From: an uncultured Bacteroidales bacterium
Lineage (GTDB): Bacteria; Bacteroidota; Bacteroidia; Bacteroidales; UBA932
Assembly (NCBI GenBank): GCA_900318565.1
Contig: ONLD01000008.1
Location: 1 to 50,292, forward strand
Length of the DNA stretch: 50,292 nt
Reading direction: 5' to 3'
A program made the position numbers and the translations under genes. The notes below the pieces were generated by a model. The model saw nothing but the letters and a program-made list of their open reading frames with translations. It was not told the origin of the DNA and ran no database searches. Below are positions 7,174-17,283 of this stretch, in pieces; position 1 is the first letter of the stretch; every line of letters starts with the position of its first letter.

Positions 7174-7911
7174 TTATTTACCTATGAACAAATAATTATT
7201 ATCGTAATACTCTTTGATATATTTCAAGAATTGTTCGCTTTCCACCACCTCAATCTCGTGCATTAACCCCACATAGAACCTGCAGGCGCCGGCATAGTTG
7301 CAGATGTCAGTGTCCAGGATCCAGGGACCGCCTGAGTATTTGACAGCCTTCTCCGCCATCGGGAACTCTTCAACGAGCAGGTTCTTTGCCATAGTGCTCA
7401 TTTTCCACTTGATGTGGCCGGTGTAGTTGCCGGTCATCCTGAAGATGTCCATTCCTGGTTTCTTGTTATGGCATTCAGCACTCCAGCCCTCGTCCAGAAT
7501 ATCAACTATTCCTATCCGGGGAATCTTGAAGATCTTGTTCTTTCCTGCCTCCAGGTCATACGCGAACACATCGATGAACTCAGCCGTGAATCCGAAGGGT
7601 TCGACCAGCCGGTCCCGGATGGTGTGTGAGTTGCCGGATTCATAGTTCCGGAGAATTACCTTCTTTTTATCCCTGGCCGCCAGCTTGAGGGCCCGGACAT
7701 GAGCGCTGTTGCAGGTTTTGGTTTCGTAGTTCTCGATGCCGGTGGATTCGTAGATGACCGACAGCCTCTCCTTGATGGCCTTCCTCATCGAGTTAATCGG
7801 AACCCTGGAGTCAATCATCTGGTATATCACATAACACTCCTCCTCGGAGAAATACATAAGGTTCTCGTATTCCGGCACTATTTCCGGCATCTTCTCCAGC
7901 TTATACGTGTT
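7174..7911 (-). pseudogene. WYL-domain regulator, 5'-truncated
   Basis: The surviving ~245 codons cover the middle and end of a WYL-type transcriptional regulator: a linker from NTYKLEK, the WYL beta-barrel region (about IRDRLVEPFG onward) and a C-terminal WCX-like part ending LFIGK. The N-terminal winged helix-turn-helix (~70-80 residues) is absent. At 7911/7912 the sequence passes into the hairpin repeat, and the reading frame continues through it to an ATG at 8109, so a 311-residue fusion could in principle be made. ATGs at 7938, 7929 and 7923 inside the repeat could also serve. Without the DNA-binding part it is unlikely to work as a normal regulator; it might act as a ligand-binding remnant. 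Confidence 0.75.
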
Positions 7912-8107
7912 GGCCCCTCCCATCGTCATCTGCGTCATCGCTGCGCGATAACTTGCTGCCGACGGGCCCCTCCCCCTGCCACGGGCAGGGGGAGGGCCCG
8001 CAAGATACGAGTTCCGCACCAGCGGAACGAAGGAGATTGTGGGAGGGGCCGGAGTGAGCGAAGCGAACGGAGTTCCGCCGGCGATTGGCTGCCTGGCGGC
8101 TCGGAGC
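7912..8107. repeat. Transposase-less copy of the hairpin repeat
   Basis: Positions 7912-7980 are identical (69 of 69) to 194-262, left of the insertion sequence. Positions 7981-8107 match 2020-2146 (roughly 95 percent). The 1,757 bases between 262 and 2020 are absent. The centre is a strong palindrome of CCCTGCC-acg-GGCAGGG type. The middle hairpin is TTCCGC-acca-GCGGAA, with changes compensating those at 2020-2146. The outer half of the left arm is missing where the repeat meets the WYL gene. Confidence 0.85.
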
Positions 8108-8120
8108 ATTGGCCGGGGGA

Positions 8121-8149
8121 CAAAAAGAGAGGCTGGCTATCAGTCTCTC
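8121..8149 (-). terminator. Rho-independent terminator of the GNAT-like gene
   Basis: On the minus strand GAGAGACTG-atagc-CAGCCTCTC is followed by TTTTTG. The 9-bp stem (one G-T pair) lies about 40 bases beyond the stop at 8190. A second small palindrome, GACTAAAAAGTC, lies between it and the gene. Confidence 0.75.
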
Positions 8150-8189
8150 GACTTTTTAGTCTCTTTTTATCTATTCGCCTTCATAGCAC

Positions 8190-9275
8190 CTACAGCGCCT
8201 TGACATAACTGCGGCGGCGCTGGTAGGGGTGGACGTCGTAGCCGCTGAAGAGGCTCTGGACTTTGTGGTTGTCTTCGAGCTGGGGGTTCAGCAGGAGGCG
8301 CTTGATTCCGAGGCGGAGGTAGTTCTCGTGGAGGTACTTGAACATCAGCAGCGCCGCGCCCTTGGCCTGGTATTCCGGCAGCACGCCGATGAGAAGCCCT
8401 TCGGCGACGTGGTTGCGGCGCGGATTGAGCAGCGGCAGGATGTGGATCCATCCGAACGGGAGGATGCGGCCCTTGGCTTTGCGCACGCCCGCCGAGATAT
8501 GAGGCATAGTCACAGTGAAGGCTACGAGCTTGTCTTCTTCGTTGACGACGAACGCCACGAGGTCCTTGTTCAGCACCGGTACATACTGTTTGACGTAGCC
8601 GTCAATCTGCTCCTCGGAGAGCTTGCTGTATTCATACAGCGGAGCGAACGCATCGTTGAGCACGTGGAACATCTCGCGGCCGCGGCGGGCCATCTGCGAG
8701 AGGCTGCTTGCCCTGTATATTTTCAGGCCGTAGCGCTTCTCCACAAGCTCCGCATACTGCATCATCGGAGGCAGCTGGTCGTCGAAATTGACGTACCTCT
8801 GGGTCCAGTCGGCATCCTTTGCAAAGCCCATACGCTCCAGGAACTCTCCATAATAGGGGTAGTTGTAAAGGACGGTAAAAGGGCTCTCGTTCTCGAAACC
8901 TTCGACCAGAAGGCCTTCGCGGTCCATATCGGTAAATCCGAGAGGTCCTTTGATCTTCTCCGGGTTCCATTTCCTTCCCCACTCCACGACCTTGTCCACA
9001 AGGGCCTTGGCCACTTCGAAATCTTCGATTACGTCGAACCATCCGAAGCGCACGGTCTTCTCATTCCATTTTTCATTGGCCTTGTGGTTGATAATCGCAG
9101 CTATGCGGCCGGCGATGCGGCCGTCCTTGTAAGCCAGGAACAATTCCCTGTCGCAGAATGCGAGCGACGGATTTTCACGTCCCAGGGACTTATATTCATC
9201 ATCCTCAAAAGAAGGAACCCATTTGTCACAGTCCTTGTACAACTCAATCGGGAAATTGATGAACTGCTTCAGCAT
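8190..9275 (-). CDS. GNAT-fold acyltransferase-like protein
   Basis: 361 residues. The N-terminal part resembles FPxxLYKD-type proteins that carry a degenerate GNAT domain. It has GPLGFTDMDREGLLVEGFE and YNYPYYGEF, both shared with a paralogue at 45594-46715. The C-terminal half has a second GNAT-like core (LIGVLPEYQAKGAALLMFKY, an acetyl-CoA pyrophosphate-loop-like stretch) and ends in a basic tail. The substrate is unknown, and the protein may acylate an amine. The start is the only ATG before an upstream stop; coding-like residues precede it (YVVEGKK), so a non-ATG start is possible. It stands alone, divergent from PFK, with its own -7 box and terminator. It is the first gene of the CATG-free core. 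Confidence 0.75.
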   Translation of the reverse strand: MLKQFINFPIELYKDCDKWVPSFEDDEYKSLGRENPSLAFCDRELFLAYKDGRIAGRIAAIINHKANEKWNEKTVRFGWFDVIEDFEVAKALVDKVVEWGRKWNPEKIKGPLGFTDMDREGLLVEGFENESPFTVLYNYPYYGEFLERMGFAKDADWTQRYVNFDDQLPPMMQYAELVEKRYGLKIYRASSLSQMARRGREMFHVLNDAFAPLYEYSKLSEEQIDGYVKQYVPVLNKDLVAFVVNEEDKLVAFTVTMPHISAGVRKAKGRILPFGWIHILPLLNPRRNHVAEGLLIGVLPEYQAKGAALLMFKYLHENYLRLGIKRLLLNPQLEDNHKVQSLFSGYDVHPYQRRRSYVKAL

Positions 9276-9314
9276 CTTTTTCCCTTCAACAACATATATG
9301 CGGTTTAGCGGCTA

Positions 9315-9322
9315 CAAATATA
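9315..9322 (-). promoter_or_regulatory. -7 box TATATTTG for GNAT-like gene
   Basis: Minus-strand TATATTTG, ~40 bases before the start at 9275. It fits TAnnTTTG and is back to back with the PFK promoter. Confidence 0.55.
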
Positions 9323-9358
9323 GCTATTTTTTGACTTGGTGTATTGCTCAATTTTTAT

Positions 9359-9366
9359 TAATTTTG
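9359..9366 (+). promoter_or_regulatory. Promoter of phosphofructokinase gene
   Basis: TAATTTTG (-7) with TTGG at 9336-9339 (-33) and a 19-base spacer, 38 bases before the ATG at 9404. Confidence 0.6.
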
Positions 9367-9403
9367 CGGGATTTTCGGATTAGGTTATTTATTTAGATAT
9401 AGT

Positions 9404-10633
9404 ATGAAAGATTCCATTATCATTCTTTGCGGCGGCGGCCCGGCTCCGGGTATGAATACCGTCGTGTGCTCCGTCGCCAAGACTTTCCTTTCCAATGGCT
9501 ATCGCGTAATCGGCCTCCACGGCGGTTACAGCGGGCTTTTCAGCAAGAATCCCCGTATCGAGGACATCGACTTCTTCAAAGCCGACGCTTATTTCAACAG
9601 AGGCGGTTCCTATCTGCAGATGAGCCGTTTCAAGCCCACTGACGAAGATTTCGAGCAGCGCTTCAACCTTGAGCTGTTCCAGCAGAACGGCATCAAGCTC
9701 CTGGTGACCGTGGGCGGCGACGACACCGCTTCGACCGCCAACCGCATTGCCAAGTTCCTCGAGGCAAAGAAATATCCTATCGCCAACATCCACGTGCCGA
9801 AGACAATCGACAACGACCTTCCCCTGCCGAACAACACTCCGACCTTCGGATTCAATTCCGCAAAACAGGAAGGCGCCCACATCGCCCGCACCATCTATGA
9901 AGATGCCCGCACCTCCGGCAACTGGCTCCTCATTTCCGCAATGGGACGCAGCGCCGGCCATCTCGCGCTCGGTATCGGCGAGGCTACGCACTGCCCTATG
10001 ACCATCATCCCCGAGATGTTCAACAAAACATCCATCACCATCGACAAAATCATCAAGCTGACCCTTTCCGCCATTATCAAGCGCAAGATTCTCGGCATAG
10101 ATTACGGTACCGTGGTCGTGGCTGAAGGCGTGTTCCACGATCTCGCAGCCGAAGACATCAAGGCCGCTGGCGTGCATATGACCTACGACGAGCACGGCCA
10201 CCCCGAGCTTGGCAAGATCAGCAAGGCCGTCCTCTTCAACGAACTGCTCGAAAAGGAGTTCAAGAAAGTCGGTATGAAGGTTAAGACCCGTCCCGTGGAG
10301 ATCGGTTACGACGTGCGCTGCCAGGATCCTATCGCATATGACCTGAGCTATTGCTCCGAGCTTGCGATGGGCGTGTACGAGCTCTTCCGTAAGGGTGAGA
10401 CCGGCTGTATGGTCTATGTGGACGCATTCGGCAATCCATCTCCCCTGTATCTGCACGACCTGCAGAACGAGGAAGGCAAGATTCCTCCCCGCCGCGTCGA
10501 GATTGCCGGAGGCATCGCCCAGAACTACTACAACCATATCTGCCACTACATTACTCCCGCCGATTATGAGGCTGCGAAGAAGTATGTGGCCGACCCTGAG
10601 GCCTACGATTTCAAGAAAATCCTGAACTGGTAA
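9404..10633 (+). CDS. 6-phosphofructokinase, likely pyrophosphate-dependent
   Basis: 409 residues. Phosphorylates fructose 6-phosphate to the 1,6-bisphosphate in glycolysis. The phosphate-donor loop is GGGPAPGMN (~10-18). GGDDT (104-108) and PKTIDND (132-138) carry the pattern of pyrophosphate-using enzymes; ATP users normally have GGDG in the first motif. MGRSAGH (180-186) binds the sugar phosphate. Length fits the medium-size PPi clade. A PPi enzyme can run the step in both directions and spare ATP, common in anaerobic Bacteroidota. Monocistronic, with a clear promoter and a hairpin downstream. The donor is inferred from motifs, not proven. Confidence 0.92.
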   Translation: MKDSIIILCGGGPAPGMNTVVCSVAKTFLSNGYRVIGLHGGYSGLFSKNPRIEDIDFFKADAYFNRGGSYLQMSRFKPTDEDFEQRFNLELFQQNGIKLLVTVGGDDTASTANRIAKFLEAKKYPIANIHVPKTIDNDLPLPNNTPTFGFNSAKQEGAHIARTIYEDARTSGNWLLISAMGRSAGHLALGIGEATHCPMTIIPEMFNKTSITIDKIIKLTLSAIIKRKILGIDYGTVVVAEGVFHDLAAEDIKAAGVHMTYDEHGHPELGKISKAVLFNELLEKEFKKVGMKVKTRPVEIGYDVRCQDPIAYDLSYCSELAMGVYELFRKGETGCMVYVDAFGNPSPLYLHDLQNEEGKIPPRRVEIAGGIAQNYYNHICHYITPADYEAAKKYVADPEAYDFKKILNW

Positions 10634-10653
10634 TCCCAGGTCCCGAAATAAAG

Positions 10654-10679
10654 CAGCCCGCCGGAATCCCGACGGGCTG
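10654..10679. terminator. Hairpin between convergent PFK and ACP genes
   Basis: CAGCCCG and CGGGCTG form a 7-bp stem, with extra inner CGG/CCG pairing, centred between the stops at 10633 (plus) and 10704 (minus). No strong T run on either side; probably serves both directions. Confidence 0.55.
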
Positions 10680-10703
10680 ATTCGTTTACTGCTGACCGAC
10701 GCA

Positions 10704-10946
10704 TTATTTCAATGCGCGGAGCACGGAGTCGCAGACTTCCCCGACAGTGGTGGGAGCAGCCTCCCCCACCGGGAAACGCATATTGAACTTCTCTTCAACT
10801 GCAAGCGAGAGCAGCATCATCGACAGGGAGTCGATGCCCAGCTCGCGCACGAGTTCCGTGTTGAAATCCACACCGGTAAGGTCCGTATTCGGGCGAATCA
10901 CCGAGATGACCTCCTTGAGGCCTTCGAAAACTTCTTCCCTGCTCAT
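10704..10946 (-). CDS. Acyl carrier protein (specialised)
   Basis: 80 residues. A four-helix carrier protein with the phosphopantetheine attachment Ser40 in ELGIDSLSMM. It differs from the second ACP at 47740 (GADSLD), which sits in the usual phospholipid and fatty acid context. Its start overlaps the ligase stop by 4 bases, so the ligase is translated first and the two are coupled. The pair suggests a free acid is activated and loaded onto this ACP. The downstream pathway is not visible here. Confidence 0.92.
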   Translation of the reverse strand: MSREEVFEGLKEVISVIRPNTDLTGVDFNTELVRELGIDSLSMMLLSLAVEEKFNMRFPVGEAAPTTVGEVCDSVLRALK

Positions 10947-12433
10947 ACTCTCGACACCTTCATACTGCCCGTGCGCTTGAAATCTTCGGTGCGTACAGTC
11001 ACTTTACGGATCTGGTGGGTGGAGGGCAGAGTGCCGTTGATCTTGTCCACCAGTGCATTCATATATGCGGTAACCTCTTCCCAGCTCTTGCCGTCGAATG
11101 CCGGCATAAACGGAAGAATCTCCACTGCAATGACGTTCTGACCGTTGAGATCATCCTCCTTGACCATCGCGTCACGCACGCAAGGATCGGCATAGAAAGG
11201 CTCCTCGAGGCTCTCTGGGCTCACATTCTCGCCATTGGAAAGGATAATCAGGTTCTTGATGCGGCCCGTGATGTACAGGAAGCCGTCTTCGTCGAAGCGC
11301 ACCAGGTCGCCGGTACGGAACCATCCGTCCTCGGAGAAAGCCTCGGCGGTCTTCTCGGGATCCTTGTAGTAGCCTGAGAATACGTTGTCGCCCTTGATCC
11401 AGAGCTCGCCGTCCACGACCTTGGTCTCCTGGCCGGGATAGATTTTGCCGATGGAAGTAGGATGAGTCACGGCGTCGGCGTTGGCGGAGGTCAGGTTGGC
11501 GGTCTCGGTCAGGCCGTAGCCGAAGCAGAACTCCACTCCGAGCTTGGTGAATATGCTCACAAGGCGGGGAGGCACGTTGGCAGCGCCGGAGATGATGAGG
11601 CGCAGGTTGCCGCCCAGGAACTGAGGGCCGTACATCTTCACGAGTCCTGAAAGGATGTCGCAGATACCGGGCACGATGACCAGCAATGTGGGTTTGAGCA
11701 CGGGCAGCTTGCCGATGGTGGCCTTCATATCTTCGCAAGTGAAGATGAGGTTGCCGGTGTAGAAGCATCCCATAGTGCCTGCGATGAGACCGAAGACGTG
11801 GCTCAGAGGCAGGATGGCGATGTAGCGGTGCACGCCGATGACCTTGCCGGGCTTGAAGATGGCGTTGTAGTTGCCGCGCATAAGGGCCCTGTGGCTCAGC
11901 ACGGCACCCTTGGGCATACCGGTAGTACCGCCGGTGAAGAAAATGGCGGCAGGAGAATCGGGATCTATCTTAGCGGAAGGAACGCCCTGCTCTGCAATGC
12001 TTGAAGCAGGAAGCACCTTGACTCCCTGGAGCTTTTCGGTGAGGGGTTTGAACTCATCACGCACGAACATTGCTGCGATGTCGAACTTTGCGCAGGAGCC
12101 TATGACTGCAGGCTCTACGAGGGTGGGAGGGAAATTCATTGCCACGTATCCGGCAGACGTCACGGCCAGGAAAAGTTCGATGGCATCCTGGCTGTTGCGG
12201 TCGAAAATAGCGATGTGGCTGCCCTTCGGAAGGCCGAGACCCTCGATGAAAGCGCGCCTGCGTGCGATTCTGTCTCCAAGTTCTTTGTAAGTGATTGTGT
12301 TGACCTGGTCGGAGAGTGCGGGGCTGTCCGCATATTCCTTGGTGAACCAGTCAGTGAATTCGCTCATTGTAGGAAGATAGGGAATCCTTTCGAACTCTTC
12401 CTTGGGGAGCATCTGGTAAAAATAGTTTGACAT
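10943..12433 (-). CDS. AMP-forming acyl-CoA/acyl-ACP synthetase
   Basis: 496 residues, ANL superfamily. P-loop-like A3 motif TGGTTGMPKG (167-176), A5 GYGLTET (305-311), A7 WFRTGDL (371-377), the hinge following near 390, and a C-terminal lysine in TGSMKVSR near 493. It activates a carboxylic acid as acyl-AMP and passes it to CoA or, given the coupled ACP gene, probably to ACP. The N-terminus starts directly with the adenylation domain and has no signal peptide, so it is cytoplasmic. Substrate chain length cannot be read from the sequence. A divergent promoter region separates it from ligA. Confidence 0.9.
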   Translation of the reverse strand: MSNYFYQMLPKEEFERIPYLPTMSEFTDWFTKEYADSPALSDQVNTITYKELGDRIARRRAFIEGLGLPKGSHIAIFDRNSQDAIELFLAVTSAGYVAMNFPPTLVEPAVIGSCAKFDIAAMFVRDEFKPLTEKLQGVKVLPASSIAEQGVPSAKIDPDSPAAIFFTGGTTGMPKGAVLSHRALMRGNYNAIFKPGKVIGVHRYIAILPLSHVFGLIAGTMGCFYTGNLIFTCEDMKATIGKLPVLKPTLLVIVPGICDILSGLVKMYGPQFLGGNLRLIISGAANVPPRLVSIFTKLGVEFCFGYGLTETANLTSANADAVTHPTSIGKIYPGQETKVVDGELWIKGDNVFSGYYKDPEKTAEAFSEDGWFRTGDLVRFDEDGFLYITGRIKNLIILSNGENVSPESLEEPFYADPCVRDAMVKEDDLNGQNVIAVEILPFMPAFDGKSWEEVTAYMNALVDKINGTLPSTHQIRKVTVRTEDFKRTGSMKVSRV

Positions 12434-12465
12434 TATTATTAGGTTTGGTTATTAAAATAATTCTG

Positions 12466-12473
12466 CAAATGTA
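12466..12473 (-). promoter_or_regulatory. -7 box TACATTTG for ligase-ACP operon
   Basis: Minus-strand TACATTTG, 32 bases before the start at 12433. Fits TAnnTTTG. Confidence 0.5.
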
Positions 12474-12556
12474 ATAATTTATCTTGAAACACCATCAACC
12501 TGAAAAACAGCACATTTCTCATACATATAAATATAGGGAAAAATCAGGAAAATGCT

Positions 12557-12564
12557 TATATTTG
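12557..12564 (+). promoter_or_regulatory. -7 box TATATTTG directly before ligA
   Basis: Ends 6 bases before the ATG at 12571, so transcription would begin at or within a few bases of the start codon (leaderless or nearly so). No clear -33 element. Confidence 0.55.
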
Positions 12565-12567
12565 TAA

Positions 12568-14643
<2,076 letters not shown>

Positions 14644-14647
14644 GAAG

Positions 14648-15583
14648 ATGAGCAGACTCAGCAACCTCTTCACCGACCGTATCTGGTCCATCGACACCGA
14701 GAAAGTATCGCTGGTCTCGAAAGGCTACGCCCGTCTCGTCAATTTTGTGAAGCTGATACGCATCACCATCGACACCTTCGCCGAGAACCGTATGGGTTTC
14801 CAGTGCGTTGCGCTCAGCTACTTTATGACCCTCGCCCTCATCCCGCTTACCGCTTTCATCTTCGCCGTCACCGGCGGTCTGGGCCTGAACGACTTCGTGG
14901 ACACTATCCTGATGGCCATTGCGCAGGATGTGGATCCAGACCTGCTTATGATGATCAAGGAAAAGGCAGTCAACATAATCGACAGCGCCAAGAGCGGCGG
15001 CGTGGGAGTGATTTCCGCGCTGATGTTCCTATGGACCATACTCTGGATGATGTTCCAGGTCGAAAGGGTGTTCAACAACGTGTGGGGCATACGCAAGATT
15101 CCCCGCAAGTTGTACAAGCGTTTCGGATTCTACTTCCTCGTGCTGCTGCTGACGCCTTTCATCGCCATCATCTTCAGCGCCGGTATCGCCTACTACTCCA
15201 ACTTTTCGAAGTTCCTCGGCCTGGACCTTTCGGAGCTCCGCTTCCTGCCCAAGCTCCTGGGCTACCTGGGATTCTACGTAATCGCGACCTTGACCTTAAG
15301 CGCGATGTACAAGTTCATACCCGCCACCGAAGTCAAGTATCGCAACGCGATACGCGCAGCGGCGATAGGCGGCGCCGTCTTCGTGATTTTCCAGTATCTG
15401 TACCTCGAGACGCAGGTCTTCGTGGCCCGTCTCAACACGGTGTACGGAGTGCTCGCAGCCATTCCCCTGTTCCTTATCTGGCTGAATTTCAGCTGGCAGA
15501 TAATCATTTACGGGGCCGAGCTTACTTATAGTTTCCAGAACATTAAGAATTATGGCCTTCAGGAGGAGGTCGGAAAGAAATGA
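14648..15583 (+). CDS. YihY/BrkB-family inner membrane protein
   Basis: 311 residues with about six membrane segments. The family features CVALSYFMTLALIPL near the start and IYGAELTYSF near the end are visible. Once annotated as RNase BN, the family is now regarded as membrane proteins of unclear role; some members are needed for envelope integrity. Lies 4 bases after ligA and overlaps the Rel gene by 4 bases, so the three are probably translated together. No catalytic residues are evident. Confidence 0.88.
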   Translation: MSRLSNLFTDRIWSIDTEKVSLVSKGYARLVNFVKLIRITIDTFAENRMGFQCVALSYFMTLALIPLTAFIFAVTGGLGLNDFVDTILMAIAQDVDPDLLMMIKEKAVNIIDSAKSGGVGVISALMFLWTILWMMFQVERVFNNVWGIRKIPRKLYKRFGFYFLVLLLTPFIAIIFSAGIAYYSNFSKFLGLDLSELRFLPKLLGYLGFYVIATLTLSAMYKFIPATEVKYRNAIRAAAIGGAVFVIFQYLYLETQVFVARLNTVYGVLAAIPLFLIWLNFSWQIIIYGAELTYSFQNIKNYGLQEEVGKK

Positions 15584-17283
15584 CATCCGGCGCGTTCACT
15601 GAAAAAGACAACCTTGCGGTCCGTTCAAGTTTTGAGAGACTGCTGACCCTTGCCCGCGGGAGGTGCCGCGGAGAGGAGCAGATCGCGCTGATAAAAAAAG
15701 CCTTCGAGCTCGCCTGCGAGGGCCACAGAGGGGTGCGTCTGCATTCGGGAGAGCCTTATATTCTTCATCCGCTGGCAGTCGCGGAAATCGTAGTGTCGAA
15801 GGTCGGTCTGGGATACCACTCAATCTGCGCCGCCCTCCTGCACGACGTACCCGGCAATACGCAATATACGGTCGATAACATCCGCACCCTGTTCGACGAC
15901 AAGATAGCGCGGCTTGTGGAAGGCCTTGTGAATCTCGAAAAGATACTCCGCACCAGCCCTGCAGCCGCATCGGAAAGCGAGCAGGCGGAGAACTTCAAGA
16001 GAGTGCTCCTGACAATGGGAGACGACGTGCGCGTGGTGCTGATAAAACTCGCCGACCAGCTGCAGAACTGCCGCAACCTTGACGACAAGACCGAGAGCGA
16101 CAGGGAAAGGCTGCTGGGCGAGACGATGTTCATCTTCATCCCGCTGGCGCACCGTCTCGGACTCTACAGCATCAAGTCCGAGCTGGAAAACATCTGGCTG
16201 CGCTACACGCACCCTTCGGAGTATTCCGACATAGAAAGCCGCATCGACAAAGACGTGGCGCAGAGGACCAGGGATATGGACGAATTCATCGCCCCCATAA
16301 GCAAAGCCCTGGAAGATAAAGGCTATACCTTCAGCATCAAGAAGCGCATAAAGACCCCGTATTCAATATGGTACAAGATGCGCAACAAGCACGTGCCCTT
16401 CGAGCAGATTTACGACCTGTATGCCGTACGCATCATCTTCGACCCGCTTACTGACGACCCGGCGGCAGAGCGTGAGCAGGCGTATATCATCTACAGTATC
16501 GTGGGCCAGCTGTACAGGGACAAGCCCAGCCGTATGCGCGACTGGATACGCCAGCCCAAGTCCAACGGCTACGAGGCCCTGCACTGCACGCTGATGAGCA
16601 AGGCCGGCATCTGGGTGGAAGTGCAGATACGCTCCCGCCGTATGGATGACATAGCGGAGAAAGGTATTGCGGCGCACTGGACATACAAGAACGACGGCTA
16701 CCTCTCCGAGAGCGACAGCCAGGTGGACCGCTGGCTGGCCAAGGTCCAGGATATCCTCAGCAGCAACGACATCGACTCGCTCGAGCTGCTGGACATCATC
16801 CAGGACGACATCGTGACCAACGAGATAGTGGTATTCACCCCCAAGGGGGACCAGTGCAGCATTCCCAAGGGCTCTACGGCCCTCGACTTCGCCTATCAGG
16901 TCCATACCAACGTGGGCAACAGGGCCATTGCGGCCAAGGTGAATATGAAGCTCTCCCCCCTTTCGCACCAGCTCAAGGCCGGAGACCAGGTGGAAATCCT
17001 TACTGCCCGCAACGCCCGTCCCAATCCGGAATGGCTGCGCTTCCTGCATACCCGCAACGCCCGGCGCAAGCTGATGGACTTCATAAGGGAGTATGCTCCC
17101 GACCAGCTCGCCCAGGCCGAGGAAATACTTCGCGAGAAGTCGGAATCCGGCTCACGCGAAATGGAGGAGATACCTGTACGCATAGTCCTTCACGGCATCA
17201 ACCGTCCCGGGCTTACAAATGAAATAGAAAACGCACTCAAACGAATCGACGGCATACAAAGCGTCGAAATCAGCGACTTATGA
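15580..17283 (+). CDS. RelA/SpoT-type (p)ppGpp synthetase with altered hydrolase site
   Basis: 567 residues. HD-domain remnant (~40-170): H63 and HD at 88-89 are kept, but the usual Glu-Asp that follows (HDxxED) is Gly92-Asn93. D159 and N163 remain in KLADQLQN. Synthetase domain (~230-365): RMRD (318-321, close to the SpoT-type RxKD), NGYEALH, and the catalytic-type Glu347 in EVQIRS. TGS domain (~415-475). A short ACT-like tail (~530-567) ends the protein, ~150 residues shorter than standard Rel/SpoT. Synthesis looks possible; hydrolysis is doubtful. It overlaps its neighbours by 4 bases on both sides. The usual Bacteroidales Rel position next to mltD is empty in this window. Confidence 0.9.
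   Translation: MTSGAFTEKDNLAVRSSFERLLTLARGRCRGEEQIALIKKAFELACEGHRGVRLHSGEPYILHPLAVAEIVVSKVGLGYHSICAALLHDVPGNTQYTVDNIRTLFDDKIARLVEGLVNLEKILRTSPAAASESEQAENFKRVLLTMGDDVRVVLIKLADQLQNCRNLDDKTESDRERLLGETMFIFIPLAHRLGLYSIKSELENIWLRYTHPSEYSDIESRIDKDVAQRTRDMDEFIAPISKALEDKGYTFSIKKRIKTPYSIWYKMRNKHVPFEQIYDLYAVRIIFDPLTDDPAAEREQAYIIYSIVGQLYRDKPSRMRDWIRQPKSNGYEALHCTLMSKAGIWVEVQIRSRRMDDIAEKGIAAHWTYKNDGYLSESDSQVDRWLAKVQDILSSNDIDSLELLDIIQDDIVTNEIVVFTPKGDQCSIPKGSTALDFAYQVHTNVGNRAIAAKVNMKLSPLSHQLKAGDQVEILTARNARPNPEWLRFLHTRNARRKLMDFIREYAPDQLAQAEEILREKSESGSREMEEIPVRIVLHGINRPGLTNEIENALKRIDGIQSVEISDL

Noticed and set aside
8229-9308. Plus-strand frame opposite the GNAT-like gene
   Set aside because: Antisense shadow; promoter, terminator and motif evidence support the minus-strand gene.
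9389-10546. Long minus-strand frame (385 codons) opposite PFK
   Set aside because: PFK has all catalytic motifs on the plus strand; the antisense frame is a GC-bias shadow.
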